From contig JADFUC010000215.1 in assembly GCA_019722365.1 (NCBI GenBank), forward strand, positions 27,668 to 91,667: 64,000 nucleotides of DNA, written 5' to 3'. The position numbers and the translations under genes are program-made. Shown one piece after another: positions 46,597 through 59,431 of the stretch (the stretch's first letter is position 1; every line of letters begins with the position of its first letter). This stretch comes from Lithospermum erythrorhizon. Lineage: Eukaryota; Streptophyta; Magnoliopsida; Boraginales; Boraginaceae. The notes under the pieces were generated by a model. It worked only from the letters and a program-made list of their open reading frames with translations, did no database searches and was not told the origin of the DNA.

Positions 46597-47979
46597 TACC
46601 AGGTTTGATATATTTTATCTAATTAAGGTTTATTGTGTTGACGTAGTTGTTAATTAATTAGATTGATTCGCCAGTTTGTATATTCAATTGATGAATATAT
46701 AATATGAAAAAATCAACCCATTTTGTATGTATATCTGGTGAAATCATCATTTCATTGTATTGATTTTTATGATTTGCTATTTGTTTAATTGTTTCATGAA
46801 ATGAAAGGGATTAAAGTTTATTAATTTGAATTTTAATTTTTAGATAGAATCTTTTTTGATTTCTGGAAGTTTGAAATTTTAGAAAATTCAGAAATTAATC
46901 CATGTTCATGACCACTTTGAGGTTCATAAAGTTGTTTCTAAATTTGAGATTTTTAAGTACTGTAAGATTCATTGAATTTCTGGATTGTTTTAATTGTCAG
47001 AAAAACTAGAAGTGTTTTGAGGAAATTTCCAATTGGGCCGAGTTCAATAATGATATTGTTGATGTTCAAGTTGAATCCCATAATTTTTGAATTTTTTAGT
47101 GCCTCCAAATCAGTTTTTAAAGTTGTAATTGTCGAAAACTAGAAATTATTACCAATATATGTCCCGGACTTGCGGGGCGCTTCTGGTAGCGTCCGGGCAC
47201 GGATTTGGACGTTCCGGCCACCCGGGGAATGGCGCACGGCCGTACTCGGCACCACGGTAATGTCGGCGGTGGGTGGCAGGAGGCCCGGTCATATTGCAGA
47301 TTGAAGTTAAGTCGTCCGTTTTAGAAAACCCTAAATGTATTTTATATAGTCTTTTTGGTTTTTAAAAATTATTCGTAATATTAATTTCAGTTTTTTTAAA
47401 TGTTAAATCATAAATTTTGTCATTAAGATGATTGAATATATATCTTGAATGACATTAAATTTGATTATATTTCCCTTTCATAATTATTTTCATTAATTGA
47501 TAATTTTTGAAAATATTTTTCATGGTAACTTTTAAATTTTGAATTTTGGAGTTAATTACTTGTAAGTAATTATTCATTGATTTAAGTGTTTAGTAATTAT
47601 TGTAATAATTATCATTAATCGTAATAATGAATATATTTAAATTAAAAATTTACATTAATTGATAATTTATTGTAAAATAATGGGTAGTAATTAGTCAATT
47701 ATGAACACATTTATTTTTATTTTATTTAATATATATGACGTTAAGTGCATTTTTTAAATGTTTTGCTATATATATTGTTATGGAATGGAATGGAGGTGTT
47801 TGATAGATCCCAGTGAATTTAGGATCACGAGGTAGTATTTGTAACACCGCCTCCCTTTAAAATAGTCTATTCATTTTTAGACATGATTATTAATTAAGTA
47901 TACTTGTAAACTTCCAAAAACGGAATAAAGCCCTAATGACTTAAACAAAACATACACATGAAAATTTGCAGTTAGGTCA
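46597..47979 (+). other. Copia leader, GC-rich block, lost gag
   Basis: AT-rich leader with a GC-rich block at 47160-47290 (GGCGCTTCTGG, GGCGCACGGCC) like that in the Copia at 13880. TTGTAACACCGCC at 47842 resembles an LTR start but has no partner. Gag is not recognisable, so a deletion before the integrase region is likely. Confidence 0.55.
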
Positions 47980-50510
47980 TATTGCGAGAATCGAATCGAA
48001 ACTCATTTGGTGGGATACTTGAAGGTTCGATTATGAATCATACGATAAGTGTGAATCTTTTCTTTTGGACAAAATGACTAAAGAACCGCCTTGGATTGAT
48101 GATAGGGCAAGTGATTTATTGGGATCATACGCTGGCGATGTGGGCCAATGAAGCAACTGTCTGAGAGGAGGTTCTTCTTCATTACATTTACTAGCGTTTC
48201 TGATGAATCACGATTTTGTGTATATGATGAGACACAAACACAAGTCCTTTGAGAAATTCAAGGAGTTCTAAAATGGTAAAACCAATTGAACAAGACAATA
48301 AAAGATTTTCGATCGATAGAAGGTGGAGAATATTTAAGTCACGAGTTAAATACTAAATCACTTAAACAGTGTGTGGTATTGTTTCACAACTCGGCGAGGC
48401 AGCCCACGACGCCAATGTCGTGTACGAAAGGAGAAATCGAACCCTTTTGATATAGTTCGATCTATGATGAACTTCTCGATCTACCGGTTAATTTACATTG
48501 ATATGGGACTTAGCGCGACAACACCTTAAACAGATGTCAACAAAAGTCGGCGGAAAACTCCTCGTAGTGTGGTTTGGGGAAGATTCCATGTTGGGTTTCT
48601 CGGGATTTGGGGAAATTTGTGAAACATGTTAAGAGATTAAAAAGAAGAAGGATAAACTTAAGCCCCAAATCGATAAATGGTATTTCATAGGATATCGAAA
48701 GGAAAGCAGGTTAGTTCTTACTTCTACGAAGCATGAGAATAGAATCTTCATTGCAAAGCAGGGCGTTCATAGACATCACGTCGGAGAAAAGAACTAGAAG
48801 TAATGGTGTTCATCTTGATGAAGCTCAAGTTGATAGGGGTATGCTCGATGCATAGGAAGATCCAGTTCTTGATCAGCTAGGAAGTTGTGGAAGAACTTGA
48901 CCGCCAGGAGATCGACATGGTTATCACGAACGCGGGAATCTTTGGTATGGTAAAGCCTTAAAATCATTAGAAAGTGGCGGCGCAGCTACAAAGCGATGAA
49001 TAAGGATGCGACAAATGACAAATAGCCGTACAATGCGAGATGGATTACATGTACGAACAAGGTTTGGTCCTTGTTGGATTTACCAAATAAGATTCGCCAC
49101 ATTGAATGTAAATGGGTATTTAAGAAGAAAACATGATAAAAGCGGAAGCGTCGATGTTTCAAAGCTAGACTTGTAGCGAAAGGTTTCAAACCGGATTCAC
49201 GGCGTGGTATGATGAAAGCTACCGCCCGATAGCTATGCTTAAGTCCATCCGGATAATCTTAGCCATTTGTGCATTTCATGGCTATGAAATATGACAAATG
49301 GATATGAAGCTAACTTCAAGATGGAAAATTAGGAGGATTTGGCTATATGGTACAACTTTCAGGGCTTTACGTATCTAAGGACCTAAGAAGGTATGCAAGT
49401 TGCAAAAGTCCATTTATGATCTTAGCGAGGCATCAAGGTTGGAATCTACATTTTGATGAATCAATCAAGATTTTGGTTTAAATCGAAACGAAGAAACATC
49501 TTGTGTATACAAGAAGGTAAGTGGGAGTTATGTATCATTCGTAGTCACAGCATGTCGATGACATCTTTATCATTCAAACAGCGTAGGGGATTCTTGAACT
49601 TCGATCAAGAATTTGTGTAATGTTTCTCAATGAAGGATAGGTGAAACTATTATATACTTGAATAAAATCCATCGAGGGTCGGGCCGGAGAAGGCTGGTGG
49701 ACTTCTTGGGGATACATGTGAATAAGGTCTTGCAAAGGTTGACATGTGTAATTCAAAGGATAATCTCCCCATGAGACATGGAGTTCGGCTTCAGCGAGCA
49801 TAATGTCCCACTACTAGTCTTTGAGATGAAAAAAATGAAGAGGATGTACCTTGCGGCCGGCTATAGGATCCATCGTATGTCGTGTTATGTAGCTAGACTT
49901 TGATGTGTCTTATCTGTGAGTATAACTGATAGATACCAAGCTAATCAGTGAAACCAGCTGGATTCTGAGTGTAGTGCATCTTGAAGTATACGAGGAAGAA
50001 CTAAGATGCTTTCTTGAGTATATAGTGGAGATGATGAGTTAGTAGTTGCAGATACACGATGCGGTTTTGAAGCCAGCGAGGCGATTATCGTTCGGTGCGG
50101 GTATGTATTTTGTCTCCCAGCGGTGGAGCATTATCTTGGAGGAGTTTAAGCGATGCATTGCGATTCTACACGTCCCGAGTACATGTAGCGTCTGGCTTCG
50201 CTAAAGCATGTTGGATTAAGAAATTCGTGACTGAGCTTGGTGTAGTACCTAACGTTGAGGACCGGTGGAGTTGCTGTGATATCTCTGGGCGATAAGCTCA
50301 ATCTAAAACCCGAGCATCTCAAATCAAGCACGTACCTAGAAAGTATCACCTAATTAGAGATATGCTTAATAGAGGTATCAAAATAGCAAAAAGTAAGCAG
50401 CGGAGAGGCCAATCGTGACCGCTTACGAACCACTAAGTCAGGCAAAGCATGATGAGCATGCAGCGAACATAGGTCTTAGACAGATGTCACGGTAGTATTA
50501 AGGTTAAGTG
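47980..50510 (+). pseudogene. Ty1/Copia pol (integrase, RT, RNase H), degenerate
   Basis: In order through all three plus frames: KMTKEP and ASDLLGSY (integrase start, near 48070-48125); RFFFITFT (48165); SFEKFKEF region (48245); a degraded catalytic segment; IVRSMM region (48450); GFLGIWG (48595); RT from about 49060, with QMDMK near 49300 and SIYDLSEASR near 49410; RNase H with ELGVVPNVEDR near 50238-50271, then K..YHLIR-like sequence at 50343; a C-terminal KHDEH..NIGLR stretch near 50447-50480. Stops and frameshifts are dense. LTRs on both sides make it one nearly full-length Copia. Confidence 0.82.
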
Positions 50511-51325
50511 GGAGTCATTATGTATCTATTATATTTGTGTGAACAAATATTTGAATATTATTTGCTTCTTATATTCTAGTATATTTGTTTACTTCGTCTA
50601 TATGTTTAAATTTACATATAATATACATGTATTGTATCCTCGATGAGTGAAAAGTTAAATCCCTAGGTTAGTCTATGTTTTTCTAGAGAGGCAACATGAA
50701 TTGTTGATTATACCTCTTCAAGCCTAGAAACATAGGATAGCCAAAGGCCTTGGTCAGATGCTGATAGTTAGGGCGACAAGCATCATATGACTAACATGGT
50801 GTTTTGATTAGTGATCAAGATTGATCACGTTAGCCTCTTGAGGACTAGATCATTAAAGTGAAGTGCCCCGATCACGGTGGTAGGGGCTGAGTATGGCCGA
50901 AGCAATTCATAGAAGATATATGTATATCGTCTTTATGATATTTGTTTAGAATTTTAAGGATTCGTCAATTCTTAGAACTTCGATATATGACTATCTGTGT
51001 TATCTGAAGCTACTGTACTTTGGCTATGACGAATGCGCCTTAAGCGGGGATTACGCGGCATATGTTGGGTCCAACGCGGTGAATGTAGCCGATAGATGTT
51101 GATATATTGGGAGAGGGATTTGTCAAGTCACTTGATATACAAGGAAGAGATACCAGGGCCTGCTGATTGGTACCGATTAACTTGTGGGGCGCCATAAATG
51201 CTTATTCAGTTCATACTCGAGTAAAAGAAGTTGTGGGTGTTTTCATGACACACTTCTTATAGTTAGCTACGAGTAGAGATCGTAATAAAGGAATTGTAAG
51301 ATAATCGTCCAAGAGCAAGTAGGAG
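50511..51325 (+). other. Copia 3' untranslated region and polypurine tract
   Basis: Non-coding stretch between the end of RNase H and the 3' LTR. A purine tract AAGTGGGAG (about 50504-50513) follows the coding end. A second, AAGTAGGAG at 51317-51325, abuts the LTR and is the likely primer for plus-strand synthesis. The GGTAGGGGCTGAGTATGGCC near 50879 recalls a phrase at 19159. Confidence 0.6.
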
Positions 51326-51641
51326 TGTTGGGGAAATCGTTCTGCGATAATTGTGTATCGATTCATTTACAGGTTGGTTAAATAGTTCTTGGAACAGGTA
51401 TTCGCATAGTAATTGTATATATTCTTCTTTGTGGGTTCTCATGATAATTTAAGGGGTTATGAGCGATTGCTAGATCTTTTCATTAATCGTTATAATAATA
51501 GTAATTGAGTCGATTATTATTATTATTATACAACTTACTCTTATCTAAGCCTAGAAGGTCACACACATACGGTGATATTCAGATTATATTTCATGCGTGA
51601 AATTAAGCGAGACTTATAGAATTGGAGGAGATGTATCTCGA

Positions 51642-51642
<1 letters not shown>

Positions 51643-51702
<60 letters not shown>
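51643..51702. repeat. (AT)n microsatellite in Copia 3' LTR
   Basis: Uninterrupted AT run of about 30 units. The extra 2.1 kb begins at its right edge. Confidence 0.95.
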
Positions 51703-51706
<4 letters not shown>

Positions 51707-53804
51707 GATTCAAATTACTTAAATCTGGTCTATGTCAGACCATGAACTTTGCACAAAAGTCAGCTACTTCCAAAGAAAGCTCATTAGCCTTGATTAAAGC
51801 AAGCTTGACCAAAGAGACCCGGCGCACCTGATAAGGAAAGGAAGGCCATTATGTCGATCCATTTATGTTCTATTCTTGAGACATTGCATTGGTAAGTCCA
51901 TGAAATGCGAGGACATTTCTAACATCTGAAAATAGCACTTTTGGAAAACTCTTCCCGGTTATGGTTGATGATTCACAATGATGACTTATAGTAACAAGCG
52001 CGTGAGTAGCAGGAGCGAGGGGAACAAGGTAAATGGAGTGATGCCTCATGTGTCTTTCCCTCATCACCATCGCATGTCGCGAAGGTAGGAATAAGAAAAA
52101 GGGAATCACCGGACATGCTTCCAGAATTGTGTTTAGCAAGAACAACTACCTTTAGTTGACAAGGAAAGCAGCGTTCACAAAATAGTAAACTAAGCGGGGG
52201 AAACACGGGGAAGCGAAATTATGAAGGAGAAGTAAATACGGGAGCGAAAAGGTGAATCAGGGGAAAGATCGAGATCACGGATAAAATGCATTTGAAAGGG
52301 GTTGATCCTCGATTCGAGTCTCGTGTTGTGAGGTATTAAATTAATGCCGCGTTCGATTTCATTTCGGTGGGAAAGTGTTCGGTGGCGGAGTCGGACCCTA
52401 ATGGATGCGGTTTACGAGGAGAGGATTGACAAAATTTAAGCCTCGCGGTTGAAGGAAACCTTGAATCATTGAAGGGAAAATTGGAATCCGGATTAGATCG
52501 ACTAACGAGAACTGAAGCAAGTAGTCAAAGGTGAGCTTTGGTCCTACTAAAGAAGCGTCGGGCAAGAAAAGAGGAAAGGTTCTTAGCATTACGACTCCTA
52601 GCATTAATAGAATCAAAGAAGAGACGGAAAGGTGAGTTTAAGCAATTTGCGGGGAATCGATCTGGTGAATTCTACTGACGAGAGCTGAAGAGGCGAATAG
52701 AAAGCTTCCAAGCGATTTAGCCGTGAGTTTGTACACTGCTCTTTGTGACCTTAAATTTGAAGGAAGAGAGACTAAGCGAATTATTCATCAAGCTTATCAT
52801 GGCAGCGCATATCTAAGCGAGATCTTTCTGCCGGGAGGCTGCTCACGGAAGCAGCGTTTGAGCGAGCTTGGCATCCGCCACTTTTAAATAAGTATCCGCG
52901 CTATGATAGACAAGACAAAGAAATAGCCATTCCGTCGTGAGGAAGCGATTTGCGGAGAAAAGAAAGGATACATTTTATGGGTCAAAAGTCACAAATCTCA
53001 TGTCGACAAAAGCAATGAGCGGAGGGGGAGGAGGCGAGTACTTGGGAGGAGCCTGGCGTGCACATGGGATCAGCCTTCTAGGAAGGTGCTTCGATCGAGT
53101 GGAGTCGGGGCGGCTCTGGATCGAGAACTTTATCATGGCTGACCTGGCTGTTAGAATTTCGAGTCACTGCGGGGAGGGACTGGGTAAGTGGAGGTGGGAA
53201 AGATCTCGCTTTGGACCGGGGCTCGAAGCGATGAGACAATTACATTAAATAGCCAAATTAAATTGGCATCAATGGCTCGTCCGGTGGCAGAGATTCGGTA
53301 GTGGTAGCAGGCTGCGTAGTGCCGGACTATTAGTTATTAGAAGATCTCCACTGATTCCGCTCCCGATTCAAAAGGAATGAATTCAAGACCGATGGCATCT
53401 TACTATTGAAAGTAAAGTGCCACCCCTTCATCTATAGGAGAACTAGTTTTAGTAGAAAAATGATAGAGAAAGTAAAGTGCCACCACACGCCTGCGTCTAG
53501 GAGAACTAGTTTATCACCAATCACATACGTAGCAAATGCGGAGACCAGAGACTTATCTTTCTCACAGATGAAACACTCTTCCACTTTAGTTCTAGGGAAA
53601 GTCTTCTTCAACCATTACTTTGCACCTTTCTTGATTCAAAACCTCAAAGCAAAGAGAACATTCTCGAAGTGATCGAGACACTCCCTTTAATGCGATAAAT
53701 TGAATGCTTTCCTTCTTCCTTTTCATCTTGAATGAGGCTGCTATCGTTTTCTTGATTTCACGAATCAGCTAACAAGTTAAGGTAAGCGATGGGGTAGCTA
53801 TCTT
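51703..53804. other. 2.1-kb insertion in the Copia 3' LTR, unidentified
   Basis: Different composition from the LTR around it, with more G and many GAAG/GGCG words. No recognisable protein in any frame. The plus-strand frame at 52937-53248 is glycine-rich and unlike any family I know. No terminal repeats or target duplication could be made out. It could be an insertion or sequence lost from the other LTR. Confidence 0.5.
53409..53512 (+). repeat. Two-copy tandem repeat, ~60 bp
   Basis: GAAAGTAAAGTGCCACC...AGGAGAACTAGTTT occurs at 53407-53450 and 53468-53512. Confidence 0.85.
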
Positions 53805-54459
53805 TGTCAAATATACATTGATGAACATGATTAGTTAAGCTGTAAGCAATCGATTAAGCAATTGAAATTGATGAATAACTGATAAGTTGTTGATAGTATT
53901 TCATTAATTATTTTAATTGACTTGTCAGTTATTAAAATGAACAACTCACTAGTGACTCATTATTTGATTAGGAGCCGCTAGCAGTGCAATTAAGTTAACG
54001 AGTTAAAGCGATTTCAACGGGTTATGCTTGGTGGAGATTAGGCATTTTTGTATTTAAAGAAAGGCAAAGGGTTTATCATTTTCATGAAATCAAAACCCAT
54101 TGCCTCCACCATCTTGAAAAGGCGCCCCCCACTCACAGAATTTGGAAGATATTTTCTCTTCCAATTTTGTTCTAATGACTCATAAGTTTTCAGCTTTTTC
54201 AGTTCGATCCCCTACTTAGTGTGTACAATCTAGAGGACATCGTTTTGGTGTTGGACAAACAATTGGAGAGTTTTCAAGGGGATTCACGTGAGGCTTGTTG
54301 GCTTGAGGAGTTGGTTTCGTTTAAGTCTTCATTTATGATATAAGAACTCTTTATTCATATTGCAATTCTGTGTTGATTAATATACATTATTTGAGGATCA
54401 CGGGATGTATGAATTTGAAGTGTTTTATCCACAGGTAAAATTCATGCAAAATTCTAACA

Positions 54460-56257
54460 TTCCCCACCTCGAGAAGCGACTATCTTAACGATTACAAAGC
54501 TGAGCTAGCCTCAAGCTTTTCGAAGGCGTGACCACCTAAACAGGCCGAAAGGTGGCGTCGCCAAAGGCTTAAATTGGCACGAAAAGGACCTCACATAAGG
54601 CATGGGGCCATGGGTCAGGTTCACGACCTCCTACTGAAGGTGGGAGTATGACCCCATCGAACAAAACCATGGGGTTAAGCTACCACATGAAATTCTTGAT
54701 AGTAAAGCACGTATGTTGAACAATACCGGAAGATGGTAAGGCAGAAAGGATAGTTCACCAAGAGCTTAATCGCGGGGTTGGGATACACACGAAACCACGT
54801 ATCTGTCCCGAAGAGAGGGTGGCCCCATTATAGCGGAGGTTAATTAGCGTTCCTCTGGAATCAAATCACTTAAAAAACGCTTAGTATTCCTCGGGTTGGG
54901 GCAATCCCAGCCCCAGAAGAAAATCAAGAGCATGGTCTTCCTAAGGTTGGGGGGCAAATGCGATTCAAGAAATCACATCTTGGCGATTAGGAAAACTTGA
55001 CACATAATTTATGGAGGAATCACTGAAGGAGAAAGCTGCACTTTCATTGCTTTAACATAGCGGAACAAGATGGAACCGTCAAACAAGGGCACCTTCTTAG
55101 GCCAGAAGACACACTCTTCGGAAGAAATGAAGGAAAATTCATGGCCAGCCTAAATGCATATGGTAAGAAAAGACACGGCGGGAGATGTGGGCTCGAATTC
55201 AAAGATGCCAACCCAAGCATGGATACTCCTTAGAGGAAGTAGAGGAACTTCGAGGCTGACGATATGTGCATGAGTTGACCATATCGAGAATACTCACGCA
55301 CTACCCAGCCAAGGGGCATCCTCGATAATTCAGGGAAAAGCGAGACACGGCCAGTATACAAATACCATCCCGCAGCAGGCGCTTTGGAGCAGTATCCGCC
55401 TCGGGGGCGTCGGTATGAAGATCGCTTGACACCACGAGAAATTGGCTTTAAACTGAAGGCATACAGGAAAAAGCTGTACCTTCCCTAACCGAACAACCTT
55501 CAAAAGGTACTCGTCAGCAGGAAACTAATGAAGGCCAAATTCATGTCTACTTCCAGTGCATATATCGGTGAGAAGGGATGAAAAGAGCGGAAATCCTAAC
55601 GTATGAACCCGGGGGACACGAGTCACAAATGCGCGGTGTTCTCATAAAATTCAGAGGAACTGAGGGATCGACACCATGTCACAAACCCTACGGGGCCTCT
55701 ACTGGACGAGCCAAATAGCATTTTGGACGAGTTCTTCAAGTGGCATAGGAACGACCCCGTACATAAATACGTCCACGAGCAAACGTTATGGAATGAGTGC
55801 TTGCCTCGAAGGTTAATGCCTAAATATGTAAGTCACCAGTACCCTATATTCATGAAAGCCATCAACGGGTTGAGACTTCAAGCAAAACAACAAACTACCA
55901 GGACAAGGTGGGCAGGTAGTCGAGCAGGGTTCAAATATTTCTAAGCACTTTTCAGGCGCTCTTGAGCACGGATATTGCCGCTCCGCTCCTTGAGCCAAAC
56001 TATCTGACCACCCTCCACGAGCGTGAGGATAAGCGCCTTGGCGCCTCACAGGCATAAGGATAAAACTCCCCGCCACCTCACAGGGATGAGGATAAGCGCC
56101 CAGCCTCACAGGCATGAGGATAAACTACCACGCACCTCTAAGCATGAGGATAAAGCGCCCCACATGACCTCTGAGCATGAGGATAAGCTACTTGACCACT
56201 CGGCGATATGGGGTTAAAAAGATCAAACCCCCATGAACTACGTTTGGCTTGATCTAC
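54460..56257 (+). other. Degenerate Gypsy internal sequence
   Basis: Follows the Copia. Purine-rich, with broken frames and no confidently recognised domain. I take it as the continuation of the Gypsy interrupted at 45625 because the composition matches and it ends in a tandem array like those in Tat-type 3' regions. The frame at 55723-55944 resembles nothing I can name. Confidence 0.45.
56024..56200 (+). repeat. Minisatellite, GCATGAGGATAAGCGCC unit
   Basis: Six units of about 30-33 bp, each with (G/A)(A/T)GAGGATAA and CCTCACAGGCAT-like halves. The open frames over it on both strands are translations of the repeat. Confidence 0.85.
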
Positions 56258-59200
56258 TGTAATAACCCGTTCGTACTAATATTATTGTAATAGTATACTA
56301 GTTGCTCGGTGGAATGTTTGAGGAGAAATAAAAAATTTCGAAGTTGAATAGTCGAAAATACAACGAATGATCCAGTAGTACATTTCGGTATTTAGAATTA
56401 TAAAGTTGTAGTCGAATGGTAATGATATTAGTTGGGTGGTAATATAATTTGAGGGTAGAAATGTTAATGTTTGGAAGTTAGTTGTCGAGATAAGTTAAAC
56501 CGAGAGATATCGATTGAATTAAACGATCGGGTTTTCACTACATAAAATAATTTTGTCACTGGTCGCCTGCTTGAGTAAACATGACCCCAAGGCCAAATCC
56601 ATCTCCTTCCCTAACCTCAGGCAATTTCACTACATAAATAATTTTGTCACTCCATTCACCACAAACCAGAAACAAGACCCCGAAACCAAATCCTGTCATT
56701 GCGACCCTCAATAGTAGGTCCCTCCATCCCAGCAGATTTTTTCGATTTCTTCCTCGTCTTGCAAGCTTTGGCTCTAAAATTTCTTGGAGAGTTTTCCCTC
56801 GTCATCTTCTTCGAATCAAGGTAAGACAGTTGTAATCTTTTTGAGCATTACTTGAGTTATGAAATCTATTGACTTTGTGATTTGGGTTGACCTTGAGTTT
56901 GGGGTTTAAAATGGTATAGAATTATCATCTAAGCTTAGATTATGGTATAGAGTAATAACCCTCGATTTTGGAGTTGAAATATGTTGAGATGGATAGTTGA
57001 CTTTCGTTGACTTTTGTAGAATTTGGAGTTAGACATATTTGATGAAGCTTTAGTACTTGGAAGTTATACTTTTGGAAGAAATAGGATGTTTGGAGCTTAT
57101 GTTGACTTTTTGGAAATGGGTTGACTTTTGAAGAAAAATATAAATTTGGCAAAGTGACTTGTTGGAGTTTAATATAGTTGTTTTGGAGTATAAGTGGTGA
57201 TTTTGGTGTTGATTGGGCTGAGAGTATGTTGAGATAGGATTTCGTAAGTTGATTAATATTTGGGTTTTGATTAAAGGTTGTTAAATGGATTGATTAGTTG
57301 AGTGTTTGAGTGTTGGTATTGGGGTAGAGGAAGGGGAGCCGATAATGTTTATTGTTCGGGTGGTCCGGATTTTTGTCGTTTTATTAGGCGTTTAAACATG
57401 CGTAGTAATATTTCCACCTAGAGTTGTTAAGTTGATAATTAAATATGGTTGAGAGTTGGAAATAAAAACTAAAAAGAGAGTTAATAATGGGAGTTGTAAT
57501 AATTATATTTTGAATTATGTGATTAGTTCACGGGCGTGGGAAAGGCACTCGGATTGATTAGGCGAGGCATTGTTATTTCTAGCCAAGGTGAGTACAAATC
57601 TCAGTGGAGGTTTATCTATCGCTTGTATATGTATATGTTATTTGTTGATTGTGCTGAACTTTGGGTTGTATTTCATCTTGTAATTGATGACTTTGGTGTT
57701 TTGGTTGGGAGTTGTTATTTGCTTGTGTTGGTCGTGTCTATGGGTTGGAGTGCATTATAGGTGTTTTGAGGAGTTGTTGATATATGTGGCCAAGGTTTGT
57801 ATTACCCATTTGATATGCCTTATACTACTACGGTATAAGTCTGCGGAGTTATTGATGTATGTTAAGGTTGTATTATCCGGTATTTGCACTTTATACCTCG
57901 GTATAAGTGCGGTGTTTAGCCGTAGCTCGTTACGATTCGGTGATAGCTTAATAATCGTGGACATAAGTTTCTGATACCGAGGTTGAGACGATTATATGCG
58001 CATTAGTTGTAGAAATCGGATATGAGTCGATATGAGTTGATATGAGTTATTTATGAGTTGATATGGAGTTGGTTAAGAGTTAATTTGTGTTGATCACAGT
58101 TGACACGTTAGTGAGTTGATTGAGTTGTTGAGTTAGATAGAGTCGTTGAGTCGATGAGGTGAAGTTTAGTTGTAGTGTTAGATGGTTGTGTTGTTGAGGT
58201 CGTGGAGTTAGATTCTGATGATTTGTGTTACGTATTGTTTAAACTTTCTATGGTGTTTGTGATGCATTTTATATTTCCGTTTATTGGTTATGGATATTGT
58301 GTATATTATACTAGATGTTGCCTTAATGAAAGCTATGTTGAATTATGTTTCGGGTTGGTTATTAATAATATTATTTGATTTTCTTATAGATCCTAGGTTT
58401 GATATTAATCGTTATACTTTCTGCTTGGAGTTAAAAGTTGAGTTAGTGTGAGATAACTTTGAATAGAAACATTAAGTACAAACATTATAAACAGAGTTAA
58501 GTACTAATTTATCGATGATATTTTATATATGGTGGAAAAATTTGATTGAAATGTGTTAGTATATAAGTTATGACCTAACCACGGCGTTGATACCGACGGG
58601 TGAATAAGTTTCGTATACTAATTTAAGAATATGGTGAGATAATTCTGTACATAAGTTTACCTTAACTCAAGACGTAAGTTGCTAAGTTGTATTAAGATAA
58701 TGAAGCTTGATTTGGAAGTTCTTATGATAAACATTCGGATGTCCTCGGAGGTGTATAACTATATTTGGGAGTAGCGCTTTAAGGTGAATTAAAGATAATA
58801 GTTGAGTTGTGATGTAGGTTGAATCTTTTTGTTAGGACTGCTATATATAAGAAAGATAACAAATAGAGTGATAAAAGGCTGTGATTAAGGTGTAGATGTG
58901 GGTAAGTTGTTGGCGTGGTGTGAGTTGTCGGTGTTAGTTGGAAAGCAGGAAAGATTTATCTTGTCGGGAAGCGCATATAAAATATAACTCTTGAGGTATA
59001 GTCTTTAAATGAGTAAGGGACTCGAGATTATCACTTGTTTGTATGAGTGGTGAGTTAACTTTTTGTGATATTTATTCACTTTCGAACTTCATAGCGACTC
59101 ACATTCTCTATGGGCGGGCATTTTATATGCCTAGGTTGTGCGGATGGTGGGCGGAAGACCTCGGTGATCATACTTTTTATCTTCTTTGGAGATTTATGTT

Positions 59201-59431
59201 GTACTTAATAATTATTGTTGTCTCGAGTTGTAAAACTTGTTGTTGTCTTGTATTTATATTATTACTTTCTGTTGTTGCAGTGTTGGTTAGTTCACCCGAT
59301 GGACAAGTTGTATTGTTTATTTATCATGTTAAATGAAGTCATTTTTAATCGTTATCCATCGTTGGTGACTCACGATTATTCGAGGTTGATGTGGTCTGAC
59401 ACAAGGGGCCCTTTGGGGTGGAGTGGGTACA
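56258..59431 (+). mobile_element. LTR of the 38518 family, probably solo
   Basis: Starts TGTAATAACCCGTTCGTACTAATATT, as does the LTR at 38518, and follows it throughout: AAATACAACGAAT, GTAATGATATTA, GTTGACTTT runs (56870-57130), TTATACC..GGTATAAGTGCGG units (57820-57915), ATTCGGATGTCCTCGGAGG (58733), CTATGGGCGGGCATTTTA (59108) and CACCCGATGGAC (59296). It ends GTGGGTACA. Flanks TCTAC and TCACC match at only three of five bases. No primer site or purine tract adjoins it. Confidence 0.75.

Larger units (their letters stand above)
51326..54459 (+). repeat. Copia 3' LTR, interrupted
   Basis: Begins TGTTGGGGAAATCG right after a purine tract and ends AATTCTAACA. Homology to the 5' LTR runs 51340-51702 and resumes at about 53805-54459. 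The roughly 2.1 kb between them are absent from the 5' LTR. Without the interruption the LTR would be about 1 kb, as in the 5' copy. Confidence 0.85.

Noticed and set aside
52937..53248. 103-codon glycine-rich frame as a host gene
   Set aside because: Inside the unidentified insertion in the Copia LTR, with no recognisable domain, splice context or promoter.
53254..53330. TGGCATCAATGGCTCGTCCGG-like stretch as a possible primer-binding site
   Set aside because: No LTR end precedes it and the match to tRNA primers is poor.
56023..56217. Histidine- and lysine-rich repeated peptide (HEDK), also open on the other strand
   Set aside because: Translation of a six-unit minisatellite. Both strands are open for the same reason.
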